The notes beneath the pieces are model-generated. The model did no database searches. It had not been told where the DNA came from and saw only the letters and a program-made list of their open reading frames with translations. The position numbers were made by a program, and so were the translations under genes. 11,706 nucleotides of DNA, taken from NCBI GenBank assembly GCA_038145075.1, contig JAYQOY010000053.1, positions 1-11,706 on the forward strand, written 5' to 3'. How positions within the stretch are numbered: position 1 is the first letter of the stretch; each line of letters begins with the position of its first letter. Below are positions 5,969 to 11,706 of the stretch, piece after piece. The stretch comes from TMED14 sp038145075 (GTDB lineage Bacteria > Bacteroidota > Bacteroidia > Flavobacteriales > Schleiferiaceae).

Positions 5969-6769
5969 TTAAGCAAAAAGGGACTCGTAGAACGCTTCTA
6001 GATCTCCCGGGTTGGTGAGGTAGGAAGATCCATCGTGCACGGGAACACCCGCGGCAGTGGCGGCGTCCAACTGTGCTTGGGGCACGTTGTCAGTCATTTT
6101 TAAAACCGCATCCACATGCGCTACAGCACCCGCATACAAGTTGTCGGTTGTGGGATTCTGGAAGGCTTCCATGTTCTTCACTCCGTCAAACTCCATGCCG
6201 CGGGTCAAACCGTCGTCCAAACTTCCTTGGAAGCCATCGCCGAAGAGGCTGTAGACCAGCTTCGTATCCTTGAAATGTGGATCGTCTGCGTTAAACTGAC
6301 GCAAGTAGGCCGGCATGGGCGTGCTCATCCAGCCCATAAAGTGGACGACATCCGGCTGCCAACCTAGTTTTTTAATCGTTTCAATCACGCTCTTCGAGAA
6401 GAACAAACTGCGCTCACCGTTGTCAGCATAGAACTTTTTGTCCTTGTCTTCCCAGGTGCCTTTGCGCTTGAAATAATCCTCGTTGTCGATGAAGTACACT
6501 TGGATGCGCGCGGAAGGAATGGAGGCCACTTTGATGATCAAGGGCTGGTCCAAATCATTGATAACCACGTTGATTCCGCTCAATCGAATCACTTCGTGCA
6601 GCTGGTGGCGTCGCTCGTTGATGGCCCCAAAGCGAGGCATGAAGACACGAATCTCGTTCCCCATTTGGTTCATCTTCTGCGGAAAAGCCAAGCCAGCCTT
6701 AGACAGGGTGGTATCCGGAAAGTACGGTTTGATCTCGTGAGAGATGTATAGGATGCGTCGTTTCGCCAT
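5969..6769 (-). CDS. Glycogen/starch synthase homologue, GT5 N-terminal domain only
   Basis: 266 residues, similar to the N-terminal catalytic domain (GT5) of glycogen/starch synthase: it opens with the strand-loop RRILYISHEIKPYFP, has a modified SKAGLAFPQKM in place of the usual K-x-GGL ADP-glucose-binding loop, and a DVVHFMGWMSTPMPAYLR segment equivalent to the DVVHAHDW region. Ordinary GlgA has about 480 residues; here the C-terminal nucleotide-binding half of the GT-B fold is missing. The protein ends cleanly next to the DUF4270 gene, so this is not an obvious frameshift. From memory, such half-length proteins are usual at this locus in Bacteroidota. Glycogen synthesis activity is therefore doubtful; a related sugar-binding or regulatory role is possible. 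It is the first gene of the glmS operon and is divergent from panC. A -7 element TACCTTTG lies 5 bases ahead of the ATG. Confidence 0.85.
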   Translation of the reverse strand: MAKRRILYISHEIKPYFPDTTLSKAGLAFPQKMNQMGNEIRVFMPRFGAINERRHQLHEVIRLSGINVVINDLDQPLIIKVASIPSARIQVYFIDNEDYFKRKGTWEDKDKKFYADNGERSLFFSKSVIETIKKLGWQPDVVHFMGWMSTPMPAYLRQFNADDPHFKDTKLVYSLFGDGFQGSLDDGLTRGMEFDGVKNMEAFQNPTTDNLYAGAVAHVDAVLKMTDNVPQAQLDAATAAGVPVHDGSSYLTNPGDLEAFYESLFA

Positions 6770-6774
6770 TGCGG

Positions 6775-6782
6775 CAAAGGTA
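6775..6782 (-). promoter_or_regulatory. -7 promoter element TACCTTTG for the glmS operon
   Basis: Minus-strand TACCTTTG matches the Bacteroidota -7 consensus TAnnTTTG in all six fixed bases and lies 5 bases ahead of the ATG at 6769. A convincing -33 TTTG was not found. The expected transcript would have almost no leader. Confidence 0.55.
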
Positions 6783-6824
6783 CGAAAATTTAGCCGTAGC
6801 GGCCATTTTCCCCTATTCTCGCGC

Positions 6825-6832
6825 TAGTTTTG
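6825..6832 (+). promoter_or_regulatory. -7 promoter element TAGTTTTG for panC
   Basis: TAGTTTTG matches TAnnTTTG and lies 8 bases ahead of the TTG start proposed at 6841. It would be inside the coding region if panC began at 6769, which supports the later start. No clear -33 TTTG is visible. Confidence 0.45.
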
Positions 6833-6840
6833 GCCTCGGT

Positions 6841-7734
6841 TTGAAGAAGATAGAACAGATCACCACGCTGGCGGATTGGCAGTCCTACCGTTCCACCTTT
6901 CCTAAAGGGTCTAAAATGGGCTTTGTACCCACCATGGGCGCTTTGCATCCAGGGCATTTGGCCTTGGTCGAACAGGCGCGTTCCGAAAACGATTTTGTCG
7001 TCGCCAGCATCTACGTCAACCCCACCCAATTCAACAACCCCGCCGACTTTGCCGCCTATCCATTGGACCTGGAAAACGACCTTCGAGCTTTGGAGAGCGT
7101 TGGCTGTGACGCCGTATTTCTACCAGAGGAGGCAGCTATTTATCCAAATGGCCCTGTGGCACACACCTACGACCTCCAGGGCTTGGACCAACGCTTAGAG
7201 GGCGCCCTTCGCCCAGGCCATTTTCAAGGCGTTGCCACGGTGGTCGATCGCATGTTCGACCTACTGCAGCCCGATGCCGCCTACTTTGGCGAGAAGGACT
7301 TCCAACAAGTCAAAGTGATTCAACGTGTCGCCGAACTTCGCGGCGGCCAGCCGCGCATTGTCCCCTGTCCCATTGTTCGAGAGAAAGACGGTTTGGCGAT
7401 GTCCTCGCGCAACCGCCGTTTGACTCCTCTCCAGCGGGAGTTTGCGCCGCAAATCTTTGAAGCCCTGCGCTTTGCCCAAGAGGAGATCGCGGTCTTCCCC
7501 GTACCTATTAAGGCTTTAGTGCGGGAAATGCGCAGCATCATCGAGGCCGGTGGGCAGCTCAAAGTCGAAGACATTTCGTTCGCCTTGGCGGACAGCATGA
7601 TGCCCGTCACGAACCCTGAGCGCTACTTGGACCGCTACCCGGAGCCCGTTCAGTGCTTCGTCTCTGCTTATGCCGGCGAGGTGCGCTTGATTGACACCCA
7701 CCGCGTGGTGCAAATCGGGCATTCTCACGGCTAA
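6841..7734 (+). CDS. panC: Pantoate--beta-alanine ligase (pantothenate synthetase)
   Basis: Joins pantoate and beta-alanine with ATP to form pantothenate, the vitamin B5 precursor of coenzyme A; cytoplasmic. With the start used here the protein has 297 residues, close to the family norm of about 280-285. Seen: PTMGALHPGH at 30-39 containing the HxGH nucleotide-binding motif, YVNPTQFN at 58-65, GEKDFQQ at 150-156, and MSSRN at 187-191 corresponding to the KMSKS loop. No in-frame ATG precedes the domain. TTG at 6841 gives an N-terminus Met-Lys-Lys-Ile-Glu typical of the family, whereas the upstream TTG at 6769 would add 24 unlikely residues and overlap the divergent gene's start. It is followed by panD, whose product supplies beta-alanine, so the two consecutive steps are side by side. 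Confidence 0.95.
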   Translation: MKKIEQITTLADWQSYRSTFPKGSKMGFVPTMGALHPGHLALVEQARSENDFVVASIYVNPTQFNNPADFAAYPLDLENDLRALESVGCDAVFLPEEAAIYPNGPVAHTYDLQGLDQRLEGALRPGHFQGVATVVDRMFDLLQPDAAYFGEKDFQQVKVIQRVAELRGGQPRIVPCPIVREKDGLAMSSRNRRLTPLQREFAPQIFEALRFAQEEIAVFPVPIKALVREMRSIIEAGGQLKVEDISFALADSMMPVTNPERYLDRYPEPVQCFVSAYAGEVRLIDTHRVVQIGHSHG

Positions 7735-7740
7735 GTGAAC

Positions 7741-7761
7741 GCCTCCTTTTGGGGGCATTTT
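7741..7761 (+). terminator. Possible weak intrinsic terminator after panC
   Basis: GCCTCC (7741-7746), loop TTTT, GGGGGC (7751-7756): a 6-bp stem including one T-G wobble, followed by ATTTTA. It lies 6 bases past the panC stop and before the separate panD promoter. The T-run is short, so termination may be partial. Confidence 0.4.
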
Positions 7762-7798
7762 ACCCCTTTGTCAGCGCCTCTTTCTTCCAATAAACCCC

Positions 7799-7806
7799 TA
7801 CTTTTG
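7799..7806 (+). promoter_or_regulatory. -7 promoter element TACTTTTG for panD
   Basis: TACTTTTG matches TAnnTTTG in all fixed bases and ends 7 bases before the panD ATG at 7814. No good -33 element at the usual spacing was found. It suggests that panD, the membrane protein gene and radA can be transcribed separately from panC. Confidence 0.55.
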
Positions 7807-7813
7807 CGCCGCA

Positions 7814-8164
7814 ATGACGATTGAGGTACTCTACAGCAAAATTCACCGCGTACGCGTGACCGGTGCAGATCTGAATTACATCGGCTCCATTACGATTGAT
7901 CGCAGCTTGGCAACGGCCGCCCACTTGGTGGAAGGCCAGAAAGTCAGCATCGTGAACATCAACAATGGGGAGCGTTTGGACACCTATGTGATTTACGGCC
8001 AGCCAGGCAGTGGCGAAATCACCTTAAATGGCCCGGCTGCTCGGAAAGTGCAAAAAGATGACCTCATCATCATCATTTCCTACGCATCTATGACGCCGGA
8101 GGAGGCTAAAACCTTCCAACCTGTTGTACTTTTCCCAGACGAGACAACCAACCTTTTGAACTAA
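7814..8164 (+). CDS. panD: Aspartate 1-decarboxylase
   Basis: Converts aspartate to beta-alanine, the substrate used by PanC in pantothenate synthesis; cytoplasmic tetramer. 116 residues, as expected. The precursor is self-cleaved at a Gly-Ser bond to make the pyruvoyl cofactor: here Gly24-Ser25 in LNYIGSITID, the same position as in Escherichia coli. Other family signs are the start Met-Thr-Ile-Glu-Val-Leu-Tyr-Ser-Lys-Ile-His, Tyr22 before the cleavage site, Tyr58 region DTYVIYG and the glycine-rich NGPAAR segment. The start is supported by the -7 element 7 bases upstream and by the position of Ser25. It is 79 bases after panC and 6 bases before the next gene, with which it probably shares a transcript. 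Confidence 0.97.
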   Translation: MTIEVLYSKIHRVRVTGADLNYIGSITIDRSLATAAHLVEGQKVSIVNINNGERLDTYVIYGQPGSGEITLNGPAARKVQKDDLIIIISYASMTPEEAKTFQPVVLFPDETTNLLN

Positions 8165-8170
8165 GTACAC

Positions 8171-9178
8171 ATGGCCAAATTCGCAGTCCCCGGATGGCTT
8201 CGCACGGCGGGGTTTGCAGCGCTGGCCCTCTTTCTTCTCTACTTCGCCTTTCAGGGCGTGGACCTCAACGCCGTTTGGGAGTCTGCCAAGGAAGCCCAAT
8301 GGGGCTACATCGCGCTCAGCGTCGCCCTGGGCTACATCGCCATCTTAAGCCGTGGCCAACGTTGGACCTATGTGCTGCGTCACCTGGGCTACCCCACCAC
8401 CATGTGGCGCGCCGTCCATGCTACCGGCATTGGCTACCTTGTGAACATGGCCATTCCACGAGCCGGTGAAGTGGCCCGTGCAACGGCGCTGAACCGCGCG
8501 GACAAGACGCCAGTCAACATCCTGATTGGCACCATTCTCATCGAACGCACCATTGACCTCCTCATGATGGCAGGCTTGCTCGGGCTCGCTTTCCTCAGCG
8601 CGTCCGAAGAGCTCTCGGCCCTCATCGACCTCACACAGTCCGAATCGGATCCTACCGCCGGTCCCGGCATTCCATGGGGTGGTATCCTTGGCGGTATAGG
8701 CTTGGCGCTTGTTCTCGCTTCCTGGTTCTTCCGCGCCCGCATTCAAGCCAGTCCCTTGTACGCCAAAGTCCGCGACTTCCTCAAGGGCATGCTCGAAGGC
8801 ATCAAAGCCGTCGGCCAACTCCCCAATAAGTGGGCCTTCTGGGCACATACCTTCTTCATTTGGGGCTGCTACTATGCCATGGTGTACGTTTGTTTCTACG
8901 CCTTGCCCTTCACGGCAGACGTCACGCCGGCCCAAGGTCTTTTTGTCATGATGGCCGCTAGTTTGGGCATTTTAATTCCTGTCCCTGGCGGAGTTGGCGC
9001 CTACCACTACTTAGTCGCTATGGCCCTTGTGGTCCTTGGGCTCCCGTATGCGCAGGGTTTGGCGTTTGCCACCATCGTACACGCCGCCCAAGCGATTATG
9101 CTGATGAGTTCGGGCGTTATTGGACTCATCGGATTATCTGCCGGAAAAGGCCGAACTTCCGACCATGGCCAAAACTAA
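8171..9178 (+). CDS. Lysylphosphatidylglycerol synthase TM-region / UPF0104 membrane protein
   Basis: 335 residues, an integral inner-membrane protein with about eight hydrophobic segments. It resembles the flippase-like transmembrane region of lysylphosphatidylglycerol synthase (MprF N-terminal part; UPF0104/YbhN group). Seen: the early motif GYLVNMAIPRAGEVARA with the conserved Pro-Arg-Ala-Gly-Glu, a later ILIPVPGGVGAYHYL segment with the conserved Pro-Gly-Gly-Val-Gly, and no C-terminal lysyl-transferase domain, so it is not a complete MprF. The likely role is lipid handling or flipping, but the substrate is unknown. It starts 6 bases after panD and its last 14 bases overlap the radA start, so translation of the two is probably coupled. 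Confidence 0.88.
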   Translation: MAKFAVPGWLRTAGFAALALFLLYFAFQGVDLNAVWESAKEAQWGYIALSVALGYIAILSRGQRWTYVLRHLGYPTTMWRAVHATGIGYLVNMAIPRAGEVARATALNRADKTPVNILIGTILIERTIDLLMMAGLLGLAFLSASEELSALIDLTQSESDPTAGPGIPWGGILGGIGLALVLASWFFRARIQASPLYAKVRDFLKGMLEGIKAVGQLPNKWAFWAHTFFIWGCYYAMVYVCFYALPFTADVTPAQGLFVMMAASLGILIPVPGGVGAYHYLVAMALVVLGLPYAQGLAFATIVHAAQAIMLMSSGVIGLIGLSAGKGRTSDHGQN

Positions 9179-10526
9179 AAAAGCCTGGTTCTGCCAATCC
9201 TGTGGCGCACAGCACCCCCAGTGGATGGGGCAGTGCAAATCCTGCCATGCCTGGAACTCCATGGTCGAGGAGGTCATCGAGCGCGAAAGCCCTTCCACGG
9301 CCTGGTCGAGCACCGGTTCTTCCACGAGCTCTAAAGCCCTTCCCCTCGCCGACGTCGATCGCCATGCCGAAGCGCGCAAACCCACCGGCGACCGCGAATT
9401 GGACCGTGTCCTCGGTGGTGGCCTCGTTCCGGGCAGCCTCGTCTTACTCGGCGGCGAACCTGGCATCGGCAAGTCCACCTTGCTCCTGCAAGTGGCCCTT
9501 CTCTTGGGCGAAAAAGTCCTCTATGCGAGTGGCGAGGAAAGCGCACAACAGATCCGAATGCGCGCCGAACGCGTCGGTCTCAACGGCCCCGGTTGCCATG
9601 TGCTTTCAGAGGTTTCCACCGCGAAAATCCTTCAGGCGGCCGAACACCTTCAGCCCGATGTTCTCATCGTCGACTCCATCCAAACGGCCCACAACCCGCA
9701 ACTGGATTCTGCCGCTGGCTCCGTTTCCCAAATTCGTGAAGCCGCTGCCGAATTCTTGCGCTACGCCAAAGCTCGCCACGTGCCCGTAATCCTCGTGGGA
9801 CACATCACCAAAGACGGACACCTCGCCGGCCCCAAAGTGCTGGAACACATGGTGGACGTCGTCTTGCAATTTGAAGGCGACCGCCACCACCTCTTCCGCA
9901 TGCTTCGCGCCCTAAAAAACCGCTTTGGCAGCACTCAAGAGCTCGGCATTTACCAAATGGACGGCCAAGGCCTGAAAGGTGTAGCCAACCCCAGTGGACT
10001 TCTTTTGGGCCAGCGCGAAGAAGGCCTAAGTGGCTCCGCAGTGGGCATTCCCTCCGAGGGCATGCAACCCCTCTTGGTGGAAGTCCAGGCCCTCGTGAGT
10101 TCCGCCGTATACGGCACCCCCCAGCGCTCCTGCACCGGTTTTGATACCCGCCGCCTCAATATGCTTTTGGCGGTGCTCGAAAAGCGCTGCGGCTTCCGCC
10201 TGGGAGCCAAAGACGTCTTCTTGAATGTCACGGGCGGCCTTCGTGTGGAGGATCCTGCTTTGGACCTTGCCGTATGTGCGGCTATCCTGTCCAGCAACTC
10301 GGACATCCCCATTGCCCAAGGCATGGCCTTCGCAGCTGAAGTGGGACTAGGTGGGGAAATTCGCCCCGTTCATCGTTTGGAACAGCGCATCAATGAAGCC
10401 GGAAAACTAGGTTTTGACACGGTTTTCTGCGCCAAGCAAAGCGGCGTGAAGGCCGGCAAAGTCAATGGCGTCAATGTCGTTCCCGTCAAGCGCATGGAAG
10501 ACTTGGTAGGGGCGCTGTTTGGGTAG
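9165..10526 (+). CDS. radA: DNA repair protein RadA (Sms)
   Basis: A RecA-like ATPase that drives branch migration of recombination intermediates and helps RecA in repair and transformation; cytoplasmic. 453 residues, family-typical. Domains seen: N-terminal four-cysteine zinc finger (Cys10, Cys13, Cys24, Cys27), RecA-like core with Walker A GGEPGIGKST at 96-105 and Walker B VLIVDSIQ at 166-173, the RadA-specific KNRFG at 251-255, and a C-terminal Lon-protease-like domain from about residue 290. The ATG at 9165 gives the canonical Met-Ala-Lys-Thr-Lys start just before the zinc finger; a start 45 bases earlier would lie in the upstream membrane-protein gene and add non-family residues. It overlaps the preceding gene by 14 bases. 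Repeat sequences begin about 10 bases after the stop. Confidence 0.97.
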   Translation: MAKTKKAWFCQSCGAQHPQWMGQCKSCHAWNSMVEEVIERESPSTAWSSTGSSTSSKALPLADVDRHAEARKPTGDRELDRVLGGGLVPGSLVLLGGEPGIGKSTLLLQVALLLGEKVLYASGEESAQQIRMRAERVGLNGPGCHVLSEVSTAKILQAAEHLQPDVLIVDSIQTAHNPQLDSAAGSVSQIREAAAEFLRYAKARHVPVILVGHITKDGHLAGPKVLEHMVDVVLQFEGDRHHLFRMLRALKNRFGSTQELGIYQMDGQGLKGVANPSGLLLGQREEGLSGSAVGIPSEGMQPLLVEVQALVSSAVYGTPQRSCTGFDTRRLNMLLAVLEKRCGFRLGAKDVFLNVTGGLRVEDPALDLAVCAAILSSNSDIPIAQGMAFAAEVGLGGEIRPVHRLEQRINEAGKLGFDTVFCAKQSGVKAGKVNGVNVVPVKRMEDLVGALFG

Positions 10527-10535
10527 GCGAAGGGC

Positions 10536-10605
10536 TTAAGGCGCTGCGCGCTGTTTGTTCGTTTGATGGTTTGTTGATTTTTGCGCTGCGGCCGAGCAAA
10601 GGAGT
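10536..10605 (+). repeat. ~122-bp tandem repeat, copy 1
   Basis: TTAAGGCGCTGCGCGC (10536-10551), TCGTTTGATGGTTTGTTG (10559-10576) and AGCAAAGGAGT (10595-10605) recur at 10658, 10681 and 10721. The first block forms a short hairpin (GGCGC-TGC-GCGCT, 10540-10552, one G-T pair) followed by a T-rich stretch 14 bases after the radA stop, so it could act as a weak radA terminator. Confidence 0.75.
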
Positions 10606-10631
10606 TGCGCGCGGCGAAGTTCCTCTTTCAA

Positions 10632-10698
10632 GTTGAAGGGTAAAAGAGATTAAGCGTTTAAGGCGCTGCGCGCCGTATGCTCGTTTGATGGTTTGTTG
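10632..10698 (+). repeat. T/G-rich repeat module B, locus 3
   Basis: GTTGAAGGGTAAAAGAG (10632-10648), TTAAGCGTTT (10650-10659) and TGGTTTGTTG (10689-10698) occur in the same order as in module B at 1790-1722 on the minus strand. A CTAG-unit array follows downstream here too. Module B overlaps the second copy of the 122-bp tandem repeat. Confidence 0.75.
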
Positions 10699-10731
10699 GA
10701 GCGAGTTTTGGCGCGGCTTTAGCAAAGGAGT
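10658..10731 (+). repeat. ~122-bp tandem repeat, copy 2
   Basis: Repeats the three blocks of copy 1 at an offset of 122 bases, rising to 126 for the last block because of a small indel. The hairpin here is perfect: GGCGC-TGC-GCGCC at 10662-10674. Together with the CTAG array the two copies fill the 307-base gap between radA and the OmpA-type gene; no gene was found in it. Confidence 0.75.
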
Positions 10732-10746
10732 AGCGCGAAGCGCGAA

Positions 10747-10810
10747 CCCTCTAGCTCTCTAGCTACCTAGCCCTCTAGCCCTCTAGCCCTCTAGCCCTCT
10801 AGCCCTCTAG
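10747..10810 (+). repeat. 8-bp tandem array CCCTCTAG, locus 3
   Basis: Eight consecutive 8-bp units: CCCTCTAG, CTCTCTAG, CTACCTAG, then five perfect copies of CCCTCTAG (10771-10810). Read on the other strand the unit is CTAGAGGG, the same family as GCTAGRRR at 1589-1670. It lies directly beside the terminator of the OmpA-type gene. Perfect short tandem copies are prone to slippage, so copy number may vary between strains. Confidence 0.9.
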
Positions 10811-10812
10811 CA

Positions 10813-10835
10813 AAAAAGCGCGGTACGCGCTTTTT
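10813..10835 (-). terminator. Intrinsic terminator, possibly bidirectional, shared by convergent genes
   Basis: AAAAAGCGCG (10813-10822), loop GTA, CGCGCTTTTT (10826-10835): a perfect 10-bp stem with A-run on one side and T-run on the other, so it can end transcripts from both directions. The OmpA-type gene's stop codon (10836-10834) overlaps the base of the hairpin. The radA transcript would arrive from the other side. Confidence 0.85.
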
Positions 10836-11706
10836 AATTCCCCACCAAATTCGCCAACTCGTCCAAGTTGGGCGTAATGATGATTTCGGTGCGGCGGTTG
10901 CGCGCCTTGTTTTCGGGGCTGTCGTTGGGGGCAATGGGCATGAATTCACCACGGCCGGCAGCTTGCACGCGTTGGGGCTCAATGCCCTTGTTCACGAGGA
11001 TTTTAACCACGGAGGTTGCACGCATGACGCTCAGGTCCCAGTTGTCTTTGACGGAGGTTTTGCCGTAGTAGGCATCGTCGTCCGTGTGGCCTTCGACAGC
11101 GATGCGGAGGTCTTTGTTTTCGGCCAAAACTTTAGCGAGTTGACCCAACGCAGTAGCGCCATCGGTCTGAACGTCCCAAGAGCCGGATGCGAACATCAAG
11201 CGGTTGTCCAAGCTCACATAGACCTGGCCATTGCGCATAGAAACGGTGAGGCCACGATTTTCAAAGCCCAACAAGGCGTCGGCAATGCGTTGACGGAAGT
11301 AGGCAGCGGTAGAATCCTTGCGGGCCAAAAGGCTTTCCAGCTCGTTGACGCGTACCTCGCGAGCCTTGAGGGCTTTTTCCACGGCGATGAGGCGGTCTTG
11401 CTCGCGTTTGAGCGAGTCTTCCTTGCTGGCTAGGCGCTGAGCGATTTTTTCCATCTGCTCCAACATGGCTTTGTTTTCGCGCAAGTTGGCGGCAGCCAGG
11501 GAGTTGTTGTTCTTGAGAGCGTAATCGTAATTGGCTTCTAGGTCTTTGTAGGAGCGAAGGAGTTTGCGGTACTGCGAACCTTGGTTGGTGGTGTCGCGTA
11601 AAAGCGAGCTAAACGCTTCATCGAGGCGAGCGCGCTTGGCTTCGCATTCGACCAAATCGGTCACCGCCTTGTCGCTACGCACTTTGAGGGCTTCATTTTC
11701 GGCCAC
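10834..11706 (-). CDS. OmpA/MotB-type peptidoglycan-binding protein (5' end cut by the window)
   Basis: At least 290 residues; the reading frame runs off the window, so the N-terminus (signal peptide or lipobox) is not visible and the GTG at the edge is probably internal. Seen: a long charged, heptad-like segment over roughly the first 140 residues (many Leu, Glu, Lys, Arg), predicted as coiled coil; then an OmpA C-terminal domain with VYVSLDNRLMFASGS, the peptidoglycan-binding stretch IAVEGHTDDDAYYG, and the closing NRRTEIII. Known role of this domain: non-covalent binding of the diaminopimelate of peptidoglycan, linking wall and outer membrane. The coiled coil suggests a spacer or oligomerisation stalk. 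It is convergent with radA and ends inside its terminator. Confidence 0.92.
   Translation of the reverse strand: MAENEALKVRSDKAVTDLVECEAKRARLDEAFSSLLRDTTNQGSQYRKLLRSYKDLEANYDYALKNNNSLAAANLRENKAMLEQMEKIAQRLASKEDSLKREQDRLIAVEKALKAREVRVNELESLLARKDSTAAYFRQRIADALLGFENRGLTVSMRNGQVYVSLDNRLMFASGSWDVQTDGATALGQLAKVLAENKDLRIAVEGHTDDDAYYGKTSVKDNWDLSVMRATSVVKILVNKGIEPQRVQAAGRGEFMPIAPNDSPENKARNRRTEIIITPNLDELANLVGN

Noticed and set aside
6769..6840. Upstream TTG start for panC
   Set aside because: It would add 24 residues not like the family, overlap the divergent start codon and run over the likely -7 element.
8345..8935. 196-codon minus-strand frame within the membrane-protein gene
   Set aside because: It is opposite a well-supported gene, has no recognisable domain, and results from biased codon use.
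9120..9164. Upstream start for radA
   Set aside because: The extra 15 residues lie in the membrane-protein gene; Met-Ala-Lys just before the zinc finger is the family start.
10747..10810. Tandem array resembling a CRISPR
   Set aside because: The unit is 8 bp with no spacers, and no cas genes are in the window.

Overview
The window reads as chromosomal DNA of a member of Bacteroidota, most likely a flavobacterium of the Cryomorphaceae/Schleiferiaceae type with fairly high G+C. The reasons are: a DUF4270 lipoprotein; a glycogen-synthase homologue reduced to its N-terminal GT5 domain; the gene run glmS, DUF4270, glgA-like, then panC, panD, LPG-synthase-type membrane protein, radA, which from memory is a common Bacteroidota neighbourhood; TAnnTTTG-type -7 promoter elements; and no clear Shine-Dalgarno sites. 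The exact genus cannot be told from the window.

Layout. Bases 78-1529 (minus) encode a Tat-exported Gfo/Idh/MocA-type oxidoreductase, flanked on both sides by CTAG-rich repeat arrays. Bases 1530-1811 are repeats. Bases 1825-2782 are a roughly 1-kb A+T-rich island holding two small minus-strand genes: a secreted protein of unknown function and a small protein resembling the C-terminal 'Recombinase' region of serine recombinases. The island sits exactly behind the 3' end of glmS. From 2783 to 6769 a minus-strand operon runs glgA-like, DUF4270 lipoprotein, glmS. A divergent plus-strand cluster follows: panC, panD, a flippase-like membrane protein and radA (6841-10526). The window closes with about 300 bases of repeats and a partial OmpA/MotB-type outer-membrane protein (minus, cut by the window end).

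Function. glmS feeds UDP-GlcNAc and the cell wall. panC and panD supply pantothenate for coenzyme A. radA processes recombination intermediates. The OmpA-type protein ties the outer membrane to peptidoglycan. This is mostly core genome.

The most unusual parts lie between genes. First, the A+T-rich island is bounded by a 13-bp direct duplication of the last bases of glmS and carries imperfect ~30-bp inverted repeats near both ends. It therefore looks like a very small integrated element that uses the glmS 3' end as its target. Second, a composite intergenic repeat family occurs at the 3' sides of genes. It has a T/G-rich module followed by an array of 8-bp GCTAGRRR units, broken at regular intervals by 13-nt hairpins. 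It occurs at two distant loci in the same internal order, and as a partial copy at the left window edge. Third, the three starts with a recognisable promoter all have only 5-8 bases between the -7 element and the start codon.
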